From: Maea johnstoni
Taxonomy: Eukaryota; Annelida; Polychaeta; Spionida; Magelonidae
DNA: 64,000 nucleotides
Direction of reading: 5' to 3'
NCBI GenBank assembly: GCA_963942565.1
Contig: OZ012690.1
Span: 39,506,457-39,570,456, forward strand
Position 1 is the stretch's first letter. Every line of letters begins with the position of its first letter. Positions 26,605 to 37,998 of the stretch are shown here, piece by piece. The position numbers and the translations under genes are program-made. The notes beneath the pieces are model-generated. The model had not been told where the DNA came from. It saw only the letters and a program-made list of their open reading frames with translations, and ran no database searches.

Positions 26605-28242
26605 ATGGACTACGTATCGAGTACACCTGACCTGCTGCACACCACTGCTGGTAACATATCAGTAACCACTGATGGAACGCCGTCAAGTGGAGGACACACT
26701 ATGACCTTATCCCGATATATCGAGTTGATCTTTGGACTCTTTACGATATTTGGGAGTGGACTGATCTTGCGAGCGATTCACCACTTTAAAGTGTTGCATA
26801 CAAGTACTAACTGGTACATTGCCAGTTTAGCTGTAGCCAATTCAGTTCTTGCGGCAGTGACAATATTCAGAGTGGCTTTGGAACAAGGTTTTACAATAAC
26901 TTTGCGGACTTGTTTCTTTCTCAAGTATGCCTTTTTCTCCTCGCGCTTGGTGCAAATCACCGCCATGCTGCTTTTATCCTGGTTCAGCTTGCTAGCCATC
27001 AGAGACCCGGATGCAACTCAAAGCTCTTTCCTGCACAACCATGCCTCATTGGTCATAATTGTCAAGTGGTCTACCTGTTTTGTTCTCCCTTTTATGTGGG
27101 CAATGTTCAGGATGACTCAACCCAATCAACTTGTTGACAATTGTGAAGTTAATCCCACCCTCAGGCTTTTGTATATACTCAGCGCAGCAATTGTTTTATT
27201 GGAGTCTTTAATGATGGTCTATTTTATTGCAAAAATGCTTTATTTGCTTAAAAGGAGAATGACAGAGATTAAAGGTTTTCAATCTGATGTGGTACCCACG
27301 ACCGTGACAGATGCTTATAGAAAACGCAAGAGGGCATACTTTAAAAGGCACAAACGGTTGGCTCTTACCGTAATTATTGTTTTGCTGCTCTATTTGTTGA
27401 CATGGCCTTTATATCTCCTTTTGACCATTATTTATAAATCCTGTTCTGGTGGCTGTGTCAGCACATTAGTCATCAAACACTGCTTCTCAATCTCAACCAT
27501 TCTCAACTCTGTCACAAACGTCATTGTTTACAGTTATAAACTGAAGCACTTCCGATCACCAGTTCGTGCCATTTTATGTTGCATATCAACAACCGTTGGC
27601 ACGGAGCATGCAGGTAATAATGAAGTCAGTTTGGAGGAGACACACAAGAATGAACATCCAGGTATTACTGGGGTCAGTTTGGATGAGACACACACGAATG
27701 AACATCCAGGTATTACTGAGGTCAGTTTGGAGGAGACACACAAGAATGAACATCCAGGTATTACTGAGGTCAGTTTGGATGAGACACACAGGAATGAACA
27801 TCCAGGTATTAATCAAGTCAGTTTGGAGGAGACACACAAAAATGGACATCCAGGTATTACTGAGGTCAGTTTGGGAGAGACACACAAGAATGAACATCCA
27901 GGTATTACTGAGGTCAGTGTGGATGAGACACACAAGAATGAACATCGAAGTATTACTGAAGTCAGTTTGGATGAGACACACAAGAATGAACATCCAGGTA
28001 TTACTGAAGTCAGTGTGGATGAGACACACAAGAATGAACATCCAGGTATTACTGAAGTCAGTTTGGACGAGACATACAAGAATGGACATCAAGGTATTTC
28101 AGATATCAATTCGGGGGAGACACACACTAATGACAATACAGTGAAGTGTTTGATAGTAAGTACACTTCGGCCTACGATAGATGTGCAGGAGACAGAGTCA
28201 CAGCAGCATGGAACAAGTCTATCAATGGTAGAAATCCTCTAA
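26605..28242 (+). CDS. Intronless rhodopsin-class GPCR with 16-residue tail repeats (receptor 2)
   Basis: A 545-residue single-exon receptor, close paralogue of receptor 3 and more distant from receptor 1. There is a sequon at N17. Helices fall at about 38-60, 69-92, 101-131, 149-171, 187-215, 251-277 and 294-313. C103 and C180 can form the TM3-ECL2 disulfide. TWP is kept in TM6, and C325-C326 may be palmitoylated. The DRY/DRW box is gone: TM3 ends SWFSLLAIRDPD. The TM2 Asp is Asn (LAVANS) and TM7 has NVIVY for NPxxY. From about residue 337 the tail carries 11 units of a 16-residue repeat (type EVSLDETHKNEHPGIT), encoded by 48-bp units at 27613-28140. The protein ends MVEIL. The start has a conserved 5' flank (GCAGCAGCCTAGCAGGAAAC) shared with receptor 3. 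Ligand and coupling are unknown. Confidence 0.9.
   Translation: MDYVSSTPDLLHTTAGNISVTTDGTPSSGGHTMTLSRYIELIFGLFTIFGSGLILRAIHHFKVLHTSTNWYIASLAVANSVLAAVTIFRVALEQGFTITLRTCFFLKYAFFSSRLVQITAMLLLSWFSLLAIRDPDATQSSFLHNHASLVIIVKWSTCFVLPFMWAMFRMTQPNQLVDNCEVNPTLRLLYILSAAIVLLESLMMVYFIAKMLYLLKRRMTEIKGFQSDVVPTTVTDAYRKRKRAYFKRHKRLALTVIIVLLLYLLTWPLYLLLTIIYKSCSGGCVSTLVIKHCFSISTILNSVTNVIVYSYKLKHFRSPVRAILCCISTTVGTEHAGNNEVSLEETHKNEHPGITGVSLDETHTNEHPGITEVSLEETHKNEHPGITEVSLDETHRNEHPGINQVSLEETHKNGHPGITEVSLGETHKNEHPGITEVSVDETHKNEHRSITEVSLDETHKNEHPGITEVSVDETHKNEHPGITEVSLDETYKNGHQGISDINSGETHTNDNTVKCLIVSTLRPTIDVQETESQQHGTSLSMVEIL
27613..28140 (+). repeat. 48-bp coding minisatellite in receptor 2 (11 units)
   Basis: Units start every 48 bases from 27613 (27661, 27709, 27757 and so on to 28093). 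Typical text is GGTATTACTGAGGTCAGTTT then GGATGAGACACACAAGAATG. Because 48 is a multiple of 3, all six frames stay open, which explains the overlapping ORFs. Units vary mainly at Asp/Glu/Gly and His/Tyr positions; the SL-ET-KN-H core is kept. Confidence 0.95.
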
Positions 28243-28799
28243 TCCATCTGTCTGCCAACGAGTACTCATGGTATTTGACAGATGGATTTAATGGAATGAA
28301 TTCCAGGTTAATTAACAGGAAATAGACTATTACGCAACACTGATAGTGACTCTGCATCTGTTTGGGGCATAATCATTACCGCCGGTAAATATTTTGGATT
28401 GTTATATGCTTTGTTATACAGCAAAACTGTAGATGCGTGCTTGTTTTCTATATTCCAATGCAATTTCTACAAAAGTTGCCTACTTGGCCATTCCCTATTG
28501 TCAAGCTATTAAGTGATTTGTCTGAATCTAAGAATTACAAAACTATTAATGTCATCTAGTCTGTTACACTTTTCAAATTAGCTCTACAAAGCAGTGGTTG
28601 GGAAGTGCAAACAAGAATTTATTACACAACATAACAATATTTACATGACATTGTTGAATAAGTAAAATTATAACATTGTATTGCTTAAAGTAACCAGTAA
28701 AATGTAAACAAACCATTGTTTTGCTAATCATTATCACCTGCTCTGCTGCGATACTCAATGCTGATTGGTCAATAGGTGTTTGACCTAGAGCCGTTCACA

Positions 28800-29328
28800 C
28801 TTTGTAGATTCAATATCGAACGGAAGAATTCAAAATCGAAGAGAAAAATTCAATATTACCACTTGACCAGCAATCTAGAGGTCACCAGCCTTGTTCTGAC
28901 ATACAGCAAAGCGCAAAGGCATTAGTGTGATTAGTGGCAAAAAAACGGTGCTCTTCCGTTGCTTCATTAAGAATTTCAGTCGTAGTTGACTGTACAGAGT
29001 ATGAATATTGATAGAATTGCATGGAACCTGAAGATAAGACTGGTCAAAACGGATATGGATTGTTTTTGTGGATTTTCCCCATGCTTCACTGTCAAATTAG
29101 CGGCATGGAGTCTGCGCTGCCTTTTTAGTTGGGGCCCTGATTCTCCTCACGGCTCATTGAGATGTATTTGTTCATTTTACTAAGCATGAAAGAGCAGGTG
29201 ATAATTTTGTTCATCCTGCTTTAAAGAGATGTCCAGCCTTCTGTACACCCTCAGTCATACAGATCCCACGAGGCGGACTGGATAACTTCGGGTTGATATC
29301 AGGTCAGACAGCACGTTACAACAGGGCG
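28800..29328. mobile_element. Dispersed repeat plus foldback end downstream of receptor 2
   Basis: This block contains the segment found inverse at 15340-15490 and ends in the foldback 29213-29328, whose right edge is GTTACAACAGGGCG. The matching block in unit B is about 40140-40706, where both ends of the foldback are better kept. It predates the duplication. Confidence 0.6.
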
Positions 29329-29432
29329 TGACTAATGATATCAACATTGTACCATATATGAACGTGTCGTTAGATTTAATTAGCACTAGTAATTTGGTCG
29401 CAATGTTGCCCTAGTTTATGCCATGTCACTTA

Positions 29433-30422
29433 GGCAATGACCATTAGATATCCAGGGGGGGTGGGGGGCGTGTATAGAAGTTCGGGCACTATTTTTTTTT
29501 CTTTGAGATTCAGAGCTCAATTTTTCTTTTCATCATTTCGGGGCTCGATTTTTTTTCACAGATTTTGATGGCTCAATTATTTTTCATTATTGTAGGGAAG
29601 TACAAAAAAGGATAAGAATTTGACTTGCCTTGAATCTTTTATTGAGGATAATAATGTATATATCAGGGAAGTAGGGTGTCCAAGTCCATATGCCATTGGC
29701 GCACAGGCTGTCTGCTGGTGGTGCACTGCGTGCCATTGCAGCCAGCGATCTGGGAGCCTTCAGTGACCCTCAGAAGCCATAGGGTTCTAGATACTCTGAG
29801 GTGCATTCTCAGCCTTATCTGAGACCCAAATGAGTGATTCCAGATGAAAAGTATTTCTGTTTTGAGAAAGCAGTTTACCTTTTTTTACCCATTTTTGTGT
29901 GCAGGGCCATCTGCCCATAGCGCACTGCCATTGCAGCCAGGGGTCGGGACGGCCGCTCAAGGCCCCTAGAAGCCAGAGGGTTGTAGACACTCTGAGATGC
30001 ATTCTCAGCCTTATCTGAGACCCAAATGAGTGAACCCTGATGAAAAGTATTTCTGTTTTGAGAAAACAATTTATCTTATTTTTACCCTTTTTTGGTGTGC
30101 AAGTCCGTCTGCCCGTGGTGCACTGCCATTGGGGCTGGGGGCCGCTTCCAGAAGCCAGAGGGTTCTAGATGCTCTGAGATGTATTCTCAGCCTTATCTGA
30201 GTACCCCAACCTTTCTTCACATTCTTGTTCTTTCCCCAATAGTACTGACATGTAAAATACCGGAGCCCAATTATTTTTTTCCTAGAGTCAGAGCTCAATT
30301 ATTTTTTTCACTGATTTTCAGGGCTCAATTATTTTTTCAAAGAATTTCAGGGCATGATTATTTTTTTCAATTCTATACACGCCCCCCCCCCCCCCCCCCC
30401 TGGATATCTAATGGTCAGTGCC
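29433..30422. mobile_element. 990-bp PIF/Harbinger-like MITE, only in unit A
   Basis: The ends are inverse copies: GGCAATGACCATTAGATATC at the left and, inverted, GGCACTGACCATTAGATATC at the right. Both are followed by CAGG, a G run and CGTGTATAGAA, giving about 45 bases of inverted repeat. A TTA duplication flanks it (29430-29432, 30423-30425), and unit B has the empty site near 42420. The 3-bp TTA target and GG start fit PIF/Harbinger. The interior holds three partial tandem units (about 29690, 29890 and 30095, sharing CAGAGGGTT and ATTCTCAGCCTTATCTGAG) and GGCTCAATTATTTTT-type repeats near both ends. No transposase. Confidence 0.82.
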
Positions 30423-30449
30423 TTATGTCACTTTATATAAAAAAAGTAT

Positions 30450-31390
30450 TATATCATCCAACTGCCCTTTTTAAGTTATTACCGGCAAACAGTATTTATA
30501 GGCCAAAGATTTCAGGCTTTATATGGAGGGGGACCTGCAAGGATTGCCGCTGCCCGCAACTGCACATCATCTCGTGAATAGTAATGTTTGACCTTTACAC
30601 TACTTCACCCTCCAAATCCCTGTAGAATAGGAGTTGGCACCTCGGGGAACCCTACTCACCTTATAAAAGAAGGGGGATATGTGGATCTGTCTATGGATAC
30701 CCTGCCTCTAAAAATATCCCTTGGTCCTCTTTGAATCTGAAGGCTCTGCTCCTACTCTCCCTCTTTTTCTTCTTTCACCTAGAATAATTATGCATTGTTC
30801 TTCAACATTGACAAAGGACCACTTTTGGCTAATATCTTATGGCACTAAATGACCTATATGTGTGTCGATGTGCCTTTAAACACTTATCAATTCATTCATT
30901 GCCTGTAGATCAGGCCCCACAGCCCCTCTGTTGAACGCCCACGAGCATGCTCACATCTGGAGGGAGTGGAATGTCAGTCCACAATCCGCAAGGGGCACAT
31001 CCTTTTGCCTTGCTCTATGGTGTGCAATAGGAGCTGGCACCTCCCAGGGAACCTAAAGCAAGTGTGGCACCCTGCTTGCCTTATAAACAAAGGGGGATGT
31101 TATGGATCTGTCCTTTTTTCTTTTTGTAACCTTTTTGATATTCAAAATCGCAACATTGATTGACTCTATGCTAGTCTAATCAGAGGTCACACCTTTCTAT
31201 CATTAAGTAATGGTCTATCTCTCAGTTTCATTCTTTTGCACGTCCGTGCCGCAAAACTTAGTTTGCTTTATATTCAGTTCGAATTTGATCGGTTTTGTGT
31301 TTGTTTGATTTCTGTAATTATTGAATTAGTAATTTCAAGTATGTGAGATTTGGTCAATAAATATACTATACAATACAATACAATACAACA
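30450..31390 (+). mobile_element. LINE-like 3' end with CAATAAA/ATACA tail (unit A)
   Basis: It contains two internal copies of an about 80-base block (near 30625 and 31025), each with ATAGGAGYTGGCACCTC and GGGGGAT. It ends GGTCAATAAATATACTATAC then ACAATAC repeats at 31350-31387. The same block is in unit B (42440-43385), so it predates the duplication. No intact coding region; LINE origin is inferred from the tail and unit order. Confidence 0.4.
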
Positions 31391-31456
31391 ATAATAGGTT
31401 TAAAAGACATTTCAAATATTTTATCTAAACCTCTCAACATTAATCAATGATGTATG

Positions 31457-32242
31457 AAATCATTCTATTTGGCTCTAAGAAACACCTAGCTGAACTGAAC
31501 ATTAAGTCACTCTCTGTAGCGGGGACTGATGTGTCCATTGCATCTGAGCCTGTGCGGAATCTGGGAGCTATGTTTGACTCTCAATTGATCATGGCACCCC
31601 ATGCCAAAAGTGTTGTCAAAAAATCTAGCTTTCACCTGAGAAATATTGGAAAAGCAAAACGTGTGTAAACAGAAGATGCCACAAAAACAGTGATGCGGTC
31701 ACTGGTGATGTCTTGCTTGGATTACTGCAATGCTCTCCTAATTGGAATACAACAGGATTTGATTGCAAAGCTGCAGCGACTACAAAACAGTGCTGCAAGG
31801 ATAGTATCGAGAACCAGGAAGTATGAACATATCACACCTGTTCTCATCAAGCTTCACTGGCTACCAATCAAATTCCGCATCCAATTTAAGGTCCTACTGC
31901 TGGTATACAAGGCGCTAAACGAACTTGCACCTAAGTACATCAAGGAGCTTCTGCCTTATAAACCCAGACGCCATCTACGATCAGAAGCAAAGGGCCTTCT
32001 GGATGAGCCTCGGACTAGACTCAAATTTGGAGATCGCGCTTTCTCCATTAGTGCACCAAGATTATGGAATGCGCTTCCACAATACCTGAAGGATTCTACA
32101 TCGTGTCAGGCCTTCAAAAAGTGTCTCAAAACACACCTTTTCAGGCTCGCCCATTGAGGCGTTGTTGACTATGACTCAAACTATGACAATGTGTAGCGCT
32201 TTTGAATATTTTATGAATGGAAATGGCGCTATATAAATTCCA

Positions 32243-32293
<51 letters not shown>
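31457..32293 (+). mobile_element. L2/CR1-type LINE, 5'-truncated, only in unit A
   Basis: The frame from 31457 reads IILFGSKKHLAELNIKSL, then (from 31690) SLVMSCLDYCNALLIGI, LQRLQNSAARIVS, LHWLPIKFRIQFKVLLLVYK and APRLWNALPQYLKDS to a stop at 32155. This is the C-terminal end of an L2/CR1-clade reverse transcriptase. A single in-frame TAA at 31666 interrupts it. The 3' end is GCGCTATATAAATTCC plus an (ATT)n tail, typical for L2. A 7-bp duplication ATGTATG flanks it (31450-31456 and 32294-32300), and unit B keeps the empty site near 43450. Confidence 0.9.
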
Positions 32294-32295
<2 letters not shown>

Positions 32296-32365
32296 GTATG
32301 TGGATTCTGTACAATTCTCTACCTCAGTGCAAATGTTTATGACATTAGGGTAAAAATTAAAAGTA

Positions 32366-33094
32366 CTGTACACTGCCTACATAATCCGTGCTAAAATAGT
32401 ACGGATCTCTTAAAATGAAAAGAATCCGTTTTTTAATAGTCCGGATTCGATCCCCGCCCATCGTGCCATCTATCTATCATAACGCAAACTAATTTTTGGC
32501 TAGTGAACCGTGATAATAGAGCCGATAATAGATGGATAAAATTCTGACAAGTTCTAGTAGTTGGGGGCTCTTACATTTTTTTCTCTGGCAGGGAAATTGC
32601 AGTTAAATTGCAGTTAAAATGTTCAATACCGCCTGCCACCCCAGATGATGCCTGCCAGGTGGGAGTTTGAGTCTCAAGCAGGGAGAAAATGAGCACAACT
32701 CACCTGGTTGCAATTAGCAACCAGGTAAGACAAAGGAATGAATGTTACAAACATTTTGTGAAGGGCTTCAAGTTCATGCTCAGGAAGCACTCAAACAAGG
32801 GAATGGGGAAAGGATGTATTAAAATGGCCACAAACGATCTGTTATTTTTCATTTTGTTATATTAGCAATGTTAAAGGGTTAAAACGGACGTTAGACAGTT
32901 AATTTTGCGTATATGACGTCAGTAAAGGTGATTTATAGTGGCGCCACCTATTGACTGATAGGTAAACTAACGGACAAATGGACGAACGTAACCCCCCCTT
33001 CATTACGTTTTTGTCCGTTTTTAAACATTCCGGATTCTTCCAAACGGAAAAATCCGGAATGTTTTTACACTCGGACTATTAAGGCAGTGTACAG
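32366..33094. mobile_element. 729-bp TA-target inverted-repeat element, only in unit A
   Basis: The ends are CTGTACACTGCCTACATAAT and, inverted, CTGTACACTGCCTTAATAGT, followed on both sides by CCG. TA is duplicated at the edges (32364-32365, 33095-33096), and unit B has the single TA at about 43518. This fits Tc1/mariner-type transposition. Inside is a 15-base-arm palindrome (AAACATTCCGGATT facing its inverse, 33024-33064) and a GGATTCGATCCCCGCC stretch resembling a Pol III B box. No transposase. Confidence 0.8.
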
Positions 33095-33099
33095 TAAAT

Positions 33100-33900
33100 G
33101 GTTCAAATCTTCTATTACATTTTTACAAAATTCACAATTTTCATCAGTTCTGATTTGCATTGCTTTTAACAACTTATTTGTGGCTACTCAACGGGTACTT
33201 GCATTTCTCTAACGTGCACACAGTCTTTTAATTTATCCATGAATTAATATAAAATATATCATTTATATGATTTGAAGGCAGTTATGCATCTCTTCCCGGC
33301 CCTCTTGTCTTTCATCCATTCCTCTTAGTACCATACATCCCCAAGTAAATCTGAGGGCAACCGTTTATTGCAATGTGAATGTTCTTAAATATATAAGGTG
33401 GAATGACCGAATGGGTCTTGCTATCATTTTCTTTTGTATTCTCCAGGAAAATAGTATATAGCCAAGTTGAATGCCATAGTAAATTATAAAGAATTCTGTA
33501 TTGCTCTGTTGACAATCCCAATAAAGACTGATAGTATTTGTGGTATCGATTCTGTTTCACACGTGAATTAGAGCCATTCTACAGGTGTTTGACATTTTGA
33601 TGAAATGTGGTCTAAAACTAGAAAACGCTGAGGTCGTTGATAGAAAATTCTATTCCATAGTGCATTGGCGAAATCCACTCTCTTTTATCATAAATCTCAC
33701 ACCTACGGTACAGCCTGGCAAAAAACCTTCACTTTGTGTTTCCCCATGTGTCTAATGTGTTGGGGTTTTTACTTTGAAGACTATCCTATTTCATTCATAT
33801 AAATATTTGTGATATCTCTCGTCTACATTTACAAAAATACGTCCTGCTAATGTATGTATGTTTTACAGTTTACCAGACGGTGGTTCATCTTAATAAATGT
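33100..33900 (-). mobile_element. L1/Tx1-like LINE C-terminal remnant (unit A, minus strand)
   Basis: Minus-strand translation near 33110-33190 gives ATNKLLKAMQIRTDENCEFC then KNVIEDLNHLL, a typical C-terminal Cys/His knuckle of L1-clade ORF2. Upstream on the minus strand (33312-33560), LLGLSTEQYRILYNLLWHST belongs to the same remnant. The counterpart in unit B is at 43530-43980, so it is older than the duplication. Dead, with frame changes. Confidence 0.5.
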
Positions 33901-33999
33901 TTGTTGGCAGTGTGGATACATCAGGTAAATTATACAGATACAAAATATATAAATACACATTAATCAGTTAAAAGAGCAAATAAAACATAAAGCAAGCTG

Positions 34000-34880
34000 G
34001 GCGGATAAGGTCGAATAATGGGAAATGGTGTAAATGTATAGGAAACGAATCAATCAAAGAAAGCTAATATGCAATTTAACCATTTATGTCTGCAGTGGCA
34101 ACAAAGTATACTAACTCCAAACAAAACAGGTCACAAAGAATATCTGAAAACGTCTTTCAATGGGGTTGTACAACTCAATGGCAATAACACTGTTTGGTCA
34201 AATATATCTCTAAACAAACATTGCTTTGAAATTTCCTTACGTGTTGTACTTTTGCTCAAATGTTTTTAAACACATTTCTTTGTAATAAACCTATCCCCAC
34301 GTGTCCGGCCATGTGCATACCCCAAAGACGGAGCGGTGAAGTTCTTGGCTCATGCTAGGGAAAGGCAGTGATTACCACAGGGAAGGCTCATTGACGTACA
34401 GATGAACTGCGTGTTATTGTGTTCTGGCTGCGACAAGTTAGTGAGGTTTTCTCTGTTGACCCATTGATGACACAGTAATGCAAGCAGCACTAAAAGGAAC
34501 CTGACACTTTAAAAGTTAAACCCTAAAAGTGAAAGCATATTTGGGAATGGAATTGATGGAGAAATAATAATCAAAAACACTACGAAGAGATATCCTCCAA
34601 ATACTTCTGTAACTCTTTCTTAATGTAGTTATTATCAAAATTATCATAATTCCGGATGATAATGTCCGGATTGAGTCTTAGGCAGGCTTGAAGCCAAAAA
34701 TGGACAGAGTGAATCGTACGTGAAATAGAAAGTCGACAATGCAAATGGGCAAACGCACAAATTATATATATAATTTATCCTTTATTTTTGTTCCATGTTT
34801 TGTTTTGTTTATTTGATTTTTGTACCTTTCATAATGATATTATGGTCAATAAAGATAGTCAAATAAATACAATGGGTTGA
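34000..34880. repeat. Shared unit sequence with a CAATAAA tail, no gene assigned
   Basis: It is conserved between units (34060-34870 and 45370-46130). It ends ATTATGGTCAATAAAGATAG then ATACA-like text, again a retroposon tail. A minus-strand frame stays similar in both units (Cys/His-rich near 34390-34500), but I cannot name it. It may be the 5' part of the minus-strand LINE or a separate retroposon. Confidence 0.35.
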
Positions 34881-35571
34881 GAGTATGACGTCTGCGTTTT
34901 ACTGCTGTCATCACCACCCTCCAGGTCTCCATGATAGATATGTGTCCGAGTATGATCCACGCCTTATTACTACATGCAATACACGACGCATATGCATGAT
35001 CATGCCATTCTTGTTTTGATGTACTTTAACACAAATATCTGATCATGAAATATTAGAAAAATATGATAGCCTTCCCTGCACGCCTGTGATTTTTTCCTGC
35101 ACTTTGTCCTGCATAGTTTGCCCTCCATAACTACACACTTTTGTATAGCAACCAGGCCAACCCACTATCCAGCGGAGAGTCGAATCTGCTACATCACTAT
35201 TAGGTATTCTCTGTTGTATTTAAGGAGAGCTCCCATTGAAGTTTTCTTAGACAGAACATGTTATCAAACATTGAAAGTGAATAGAAATTAGTACATGTAT
35301 AAACATCCAAATCCGATAGAAACATTACTCCAAATATTCGAGATAAATGGTCTAAACGAATGGTAGAAAAACAATGGGGTATTGCTTATGATACATTTAG
35401 AGGAAATTACTTAGCAAACCTGATGATAGCACTTATTTTAGATACATACATGTGCAATTCAACCAAACCTACCATGGGATAACCATTACTCACAAATTAC
35501 ACATAATGAACTTGGTTGTCACCCCATACTATTTATTCTGTTTATTATCAAGTGCTTACACTATGTGCAAA

Positions 35572-37383
35572 CAGGGAGTTTTACTTAAAGGGAGTGGCAA
35601 CTCGACATGCAGTCCATTAGCTTTACACTGTGGAGGGAAATCTTACCTAGGAGCTCAGTTAGATAAGGAAGGCGGCCATCTTGCCTAGCAGGTTGGGTAG
35701 CAGGTTGAATGGACCTCTAGTACTTTCAAACATGTAAGACATGAATTTTACTTTTTGGTGAGGCTTTACAATATAGAGATTCTGGGGATGAATGTAGGAA
35801 CTATTGTTTACGATGCTAATTGATGTTAGTGTTATTGCAATACACATATTTGGGGTGGTTCAACCGGGGACTCTATTTCACTTGTGATAAGACTAAACAT
35901 CAGTCATGAGAGTCATTTTTTAGTAAATTCCACCTTCTAATTCTCAGAAACCAACACTTTCAAGTTTGTTTATAAGGTGAAATAGATAAATATAGAAGTT
36001 AATCTCTGAGGCTGTACTATTTTCAAAGAAATTTGTTCACCTGAAATAGTATTTTTTCCCGGTTTTCTGGACCTTATCTAAGGTAATAATGGAATTAAAT
36101 GTTCTGCCATTTTGTATGCTGGATGTTGAATAAAACACTTTTTTTGAAATATTAATAGATTAGAATTTCCTATAATCAAGCTATCCTGTGCTGCATTTTC
36201 TAGTTTCCAGGATTTTGAAGTCTCAAATTTGAGGTCAACTTCAGGTCCAAGGAATCAACAGACAAATAAACTAGAAATAGGCTGTCACATAAGGGGTTAT
36301 TTATTGAAATAGTGCTGATGACAAATACCTATGTTAGCATCATGAAGATACGTCAAAAGTCTTAAACTGAAGCAAACGTATGCTCATTGCAACAAGGCTA
36401 ACATTAATTAAACATAGCCATTCAACAAATAAAATATCTAACAGTACTCACATACATTCCTAGAATGCCCAGGTTGTTAAGCCTCCTCAAAAGGTAAAAA
36501 CTGAAACTATCTGCTTGAGAGGTTGATTAACCCTCTCCATCCACCAAACATACTTGAGTTTTTCCAAGCTATAATGACACTTCTCTGATAAGTCTACAAA
36601 TCAAATATCTAGACTGTAATTCTGTTTCTGCCTGTTGACAGCAGACAATACCCTCACTTAGGATGTTATGAGGCCCATCCCGTCTGACACCAATTAGCTT
36701 ATTGTCTTTTCAAGACCTGAGGAAATAAAAGAAGTCCAACCTGGGGATTGCAATCAGACAGGTGTGTCCTGTACTGCCCCTGACAGGTGTGGATCTGAGA
36801 GTAAAGGCAATCCACAACAGTAGAATAAGACAATACACTGAGACAGGAAAATATCATGTTTTGTCACAGCATCCTGTCTGATGTTATGGACCTGTGAAAC
36901 CATGAAATAGACAAACTAACAGAATGCCATTAGTTAGGAAAACTTCATGTATTCTTTTTGGACAACAAAGCTATGGTACTGTAAAGAACTCAGGGAATAT
37001 AGGCTTATTTACAGCTTTACAATGTATTAAAATAGATGGGGGTATGGATTTTAGAACTATCTTGTTTCAATTTATGAATATGTGAAGAACTGAGGAATGG
37101 TACAATTTACAGAAATATTTTTGCTAAGGCAACTCAAAGAAACACTTAATCATCATGAGTTTTTGGATTAGCATCTTTTCTCAACCCATTCATAACCTAC
37201 CCTGTGGTACAGCCTACACAGGAAGTGGTGATAAGTAGAGCAGTGCACATGCCCGGCTGAGCCAGGTTGAGCTCCTGGGTATGATTGGGGTGCAGATAAG
37301 AGCTCATTTGCATAACAATAGTGTGTGACTGGTGTAGGAGCTATTACTATCTGTGTCATATCTCTTTAATCTATATATCTCTG
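35572..37383. mobile_element. 1.8-kb hAT-like non-autonomous element, only in unit B
   Basis: Unit A has the empty site at about 25660. The insert starts CAGGGAGTTTTACTTAAAGG and ends ATATATCTCTG, so both tips read CAGRG, the hAT signature. GTGCAAA is repeated at both edges (35565-35571, 37384-37390), consistent with a 7-8 bp target duplication. Interior parts (35640-35950 and 36460-36770) are related to the element at 47422-49314. No transposase is recognised. Confidence 0.7.
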
Positions 37384-37998
37384 GTGCAAATGATGAAAAT
37401 CTTTGATGATCAACAGGATATTGTTTAAGAACAACACTAAGACCAAACATAAACCTTTTTGGCACTCCTCAAACACCTCCTACCTATCTTGTTGACTACT
37501 AAAATATGATATCTACAGGAAGATTGAGAGGCCCACTATCGTTTAACCAGGTAATACGTATGTTTAACATTGGGAAACAAAATGATTAATACTGGCCATC
37601 CAAATATTATTGTGAGAATGTTTTAATAGAAAATGGAAGGTTGCAATCCTACAAGAACATGTATGCGTTAATGTTTTATTTTCTAAACATGTTTATATGG
37701 CAAGAACTGCCATATATGCCTTATACTGGATAAGGTTCGACGTAATATCACATGTGTTCAAAATCAATACCAACTATCTATATATGAGTAATTCCAAAAG
37801 AGTGCAAGGGCGTTTTCGTTCTTCCCTAGGCTAGACAGGTTATTTAACACTGGAGTTTGTTTCCTGACCTAACATAAGATGCGTGCCCAACGCGTTGCAT
37901 AATGAGCATCACAAGCAGGTTTCTATCACCATGTCTATAGGAGAGCTTATCTAAGACCATGCAGACGTGTTGCAGCAGCCTAGCAGGAAACACACATC

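Larger units (their letters stand above)
21967..35111 (+). repeat. Segmental tandem duplication, unit A
   Basis: The left edge begins CATAGTTTGCCCTCCATAAC. The same text restarts at 35108-35112, marking the head-to-tail junction. Shared landmarks in order are: 25300 / 35210 (TTAAGRAGAGCTCCCATTGA), 26510 / 37900 (AATGAGCATCACAAGCAGG), the receptor genes, 28248 / 39597, 29390 / 42385, 30470 / 42480, 33100 / 43530, 34060 / 45370 and 34870 / 46130. The units differ by separate insertions listed below. Confidence 0.88.

Noticed and set aside
27534-28144. Long alternative and antisense frames over the receptor 2 repeat (and 38925-39537 over receptor 3)
   Set aside because: The 48-bp unit is a multiple of three, so every frame stays open; only the receptor frame continues from conserved helices.
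32430-32465. B-box-like text considered as a tRNA gene
   Set aside because: No matching A box, anticodon arm or acceptor stem could be placed around it.
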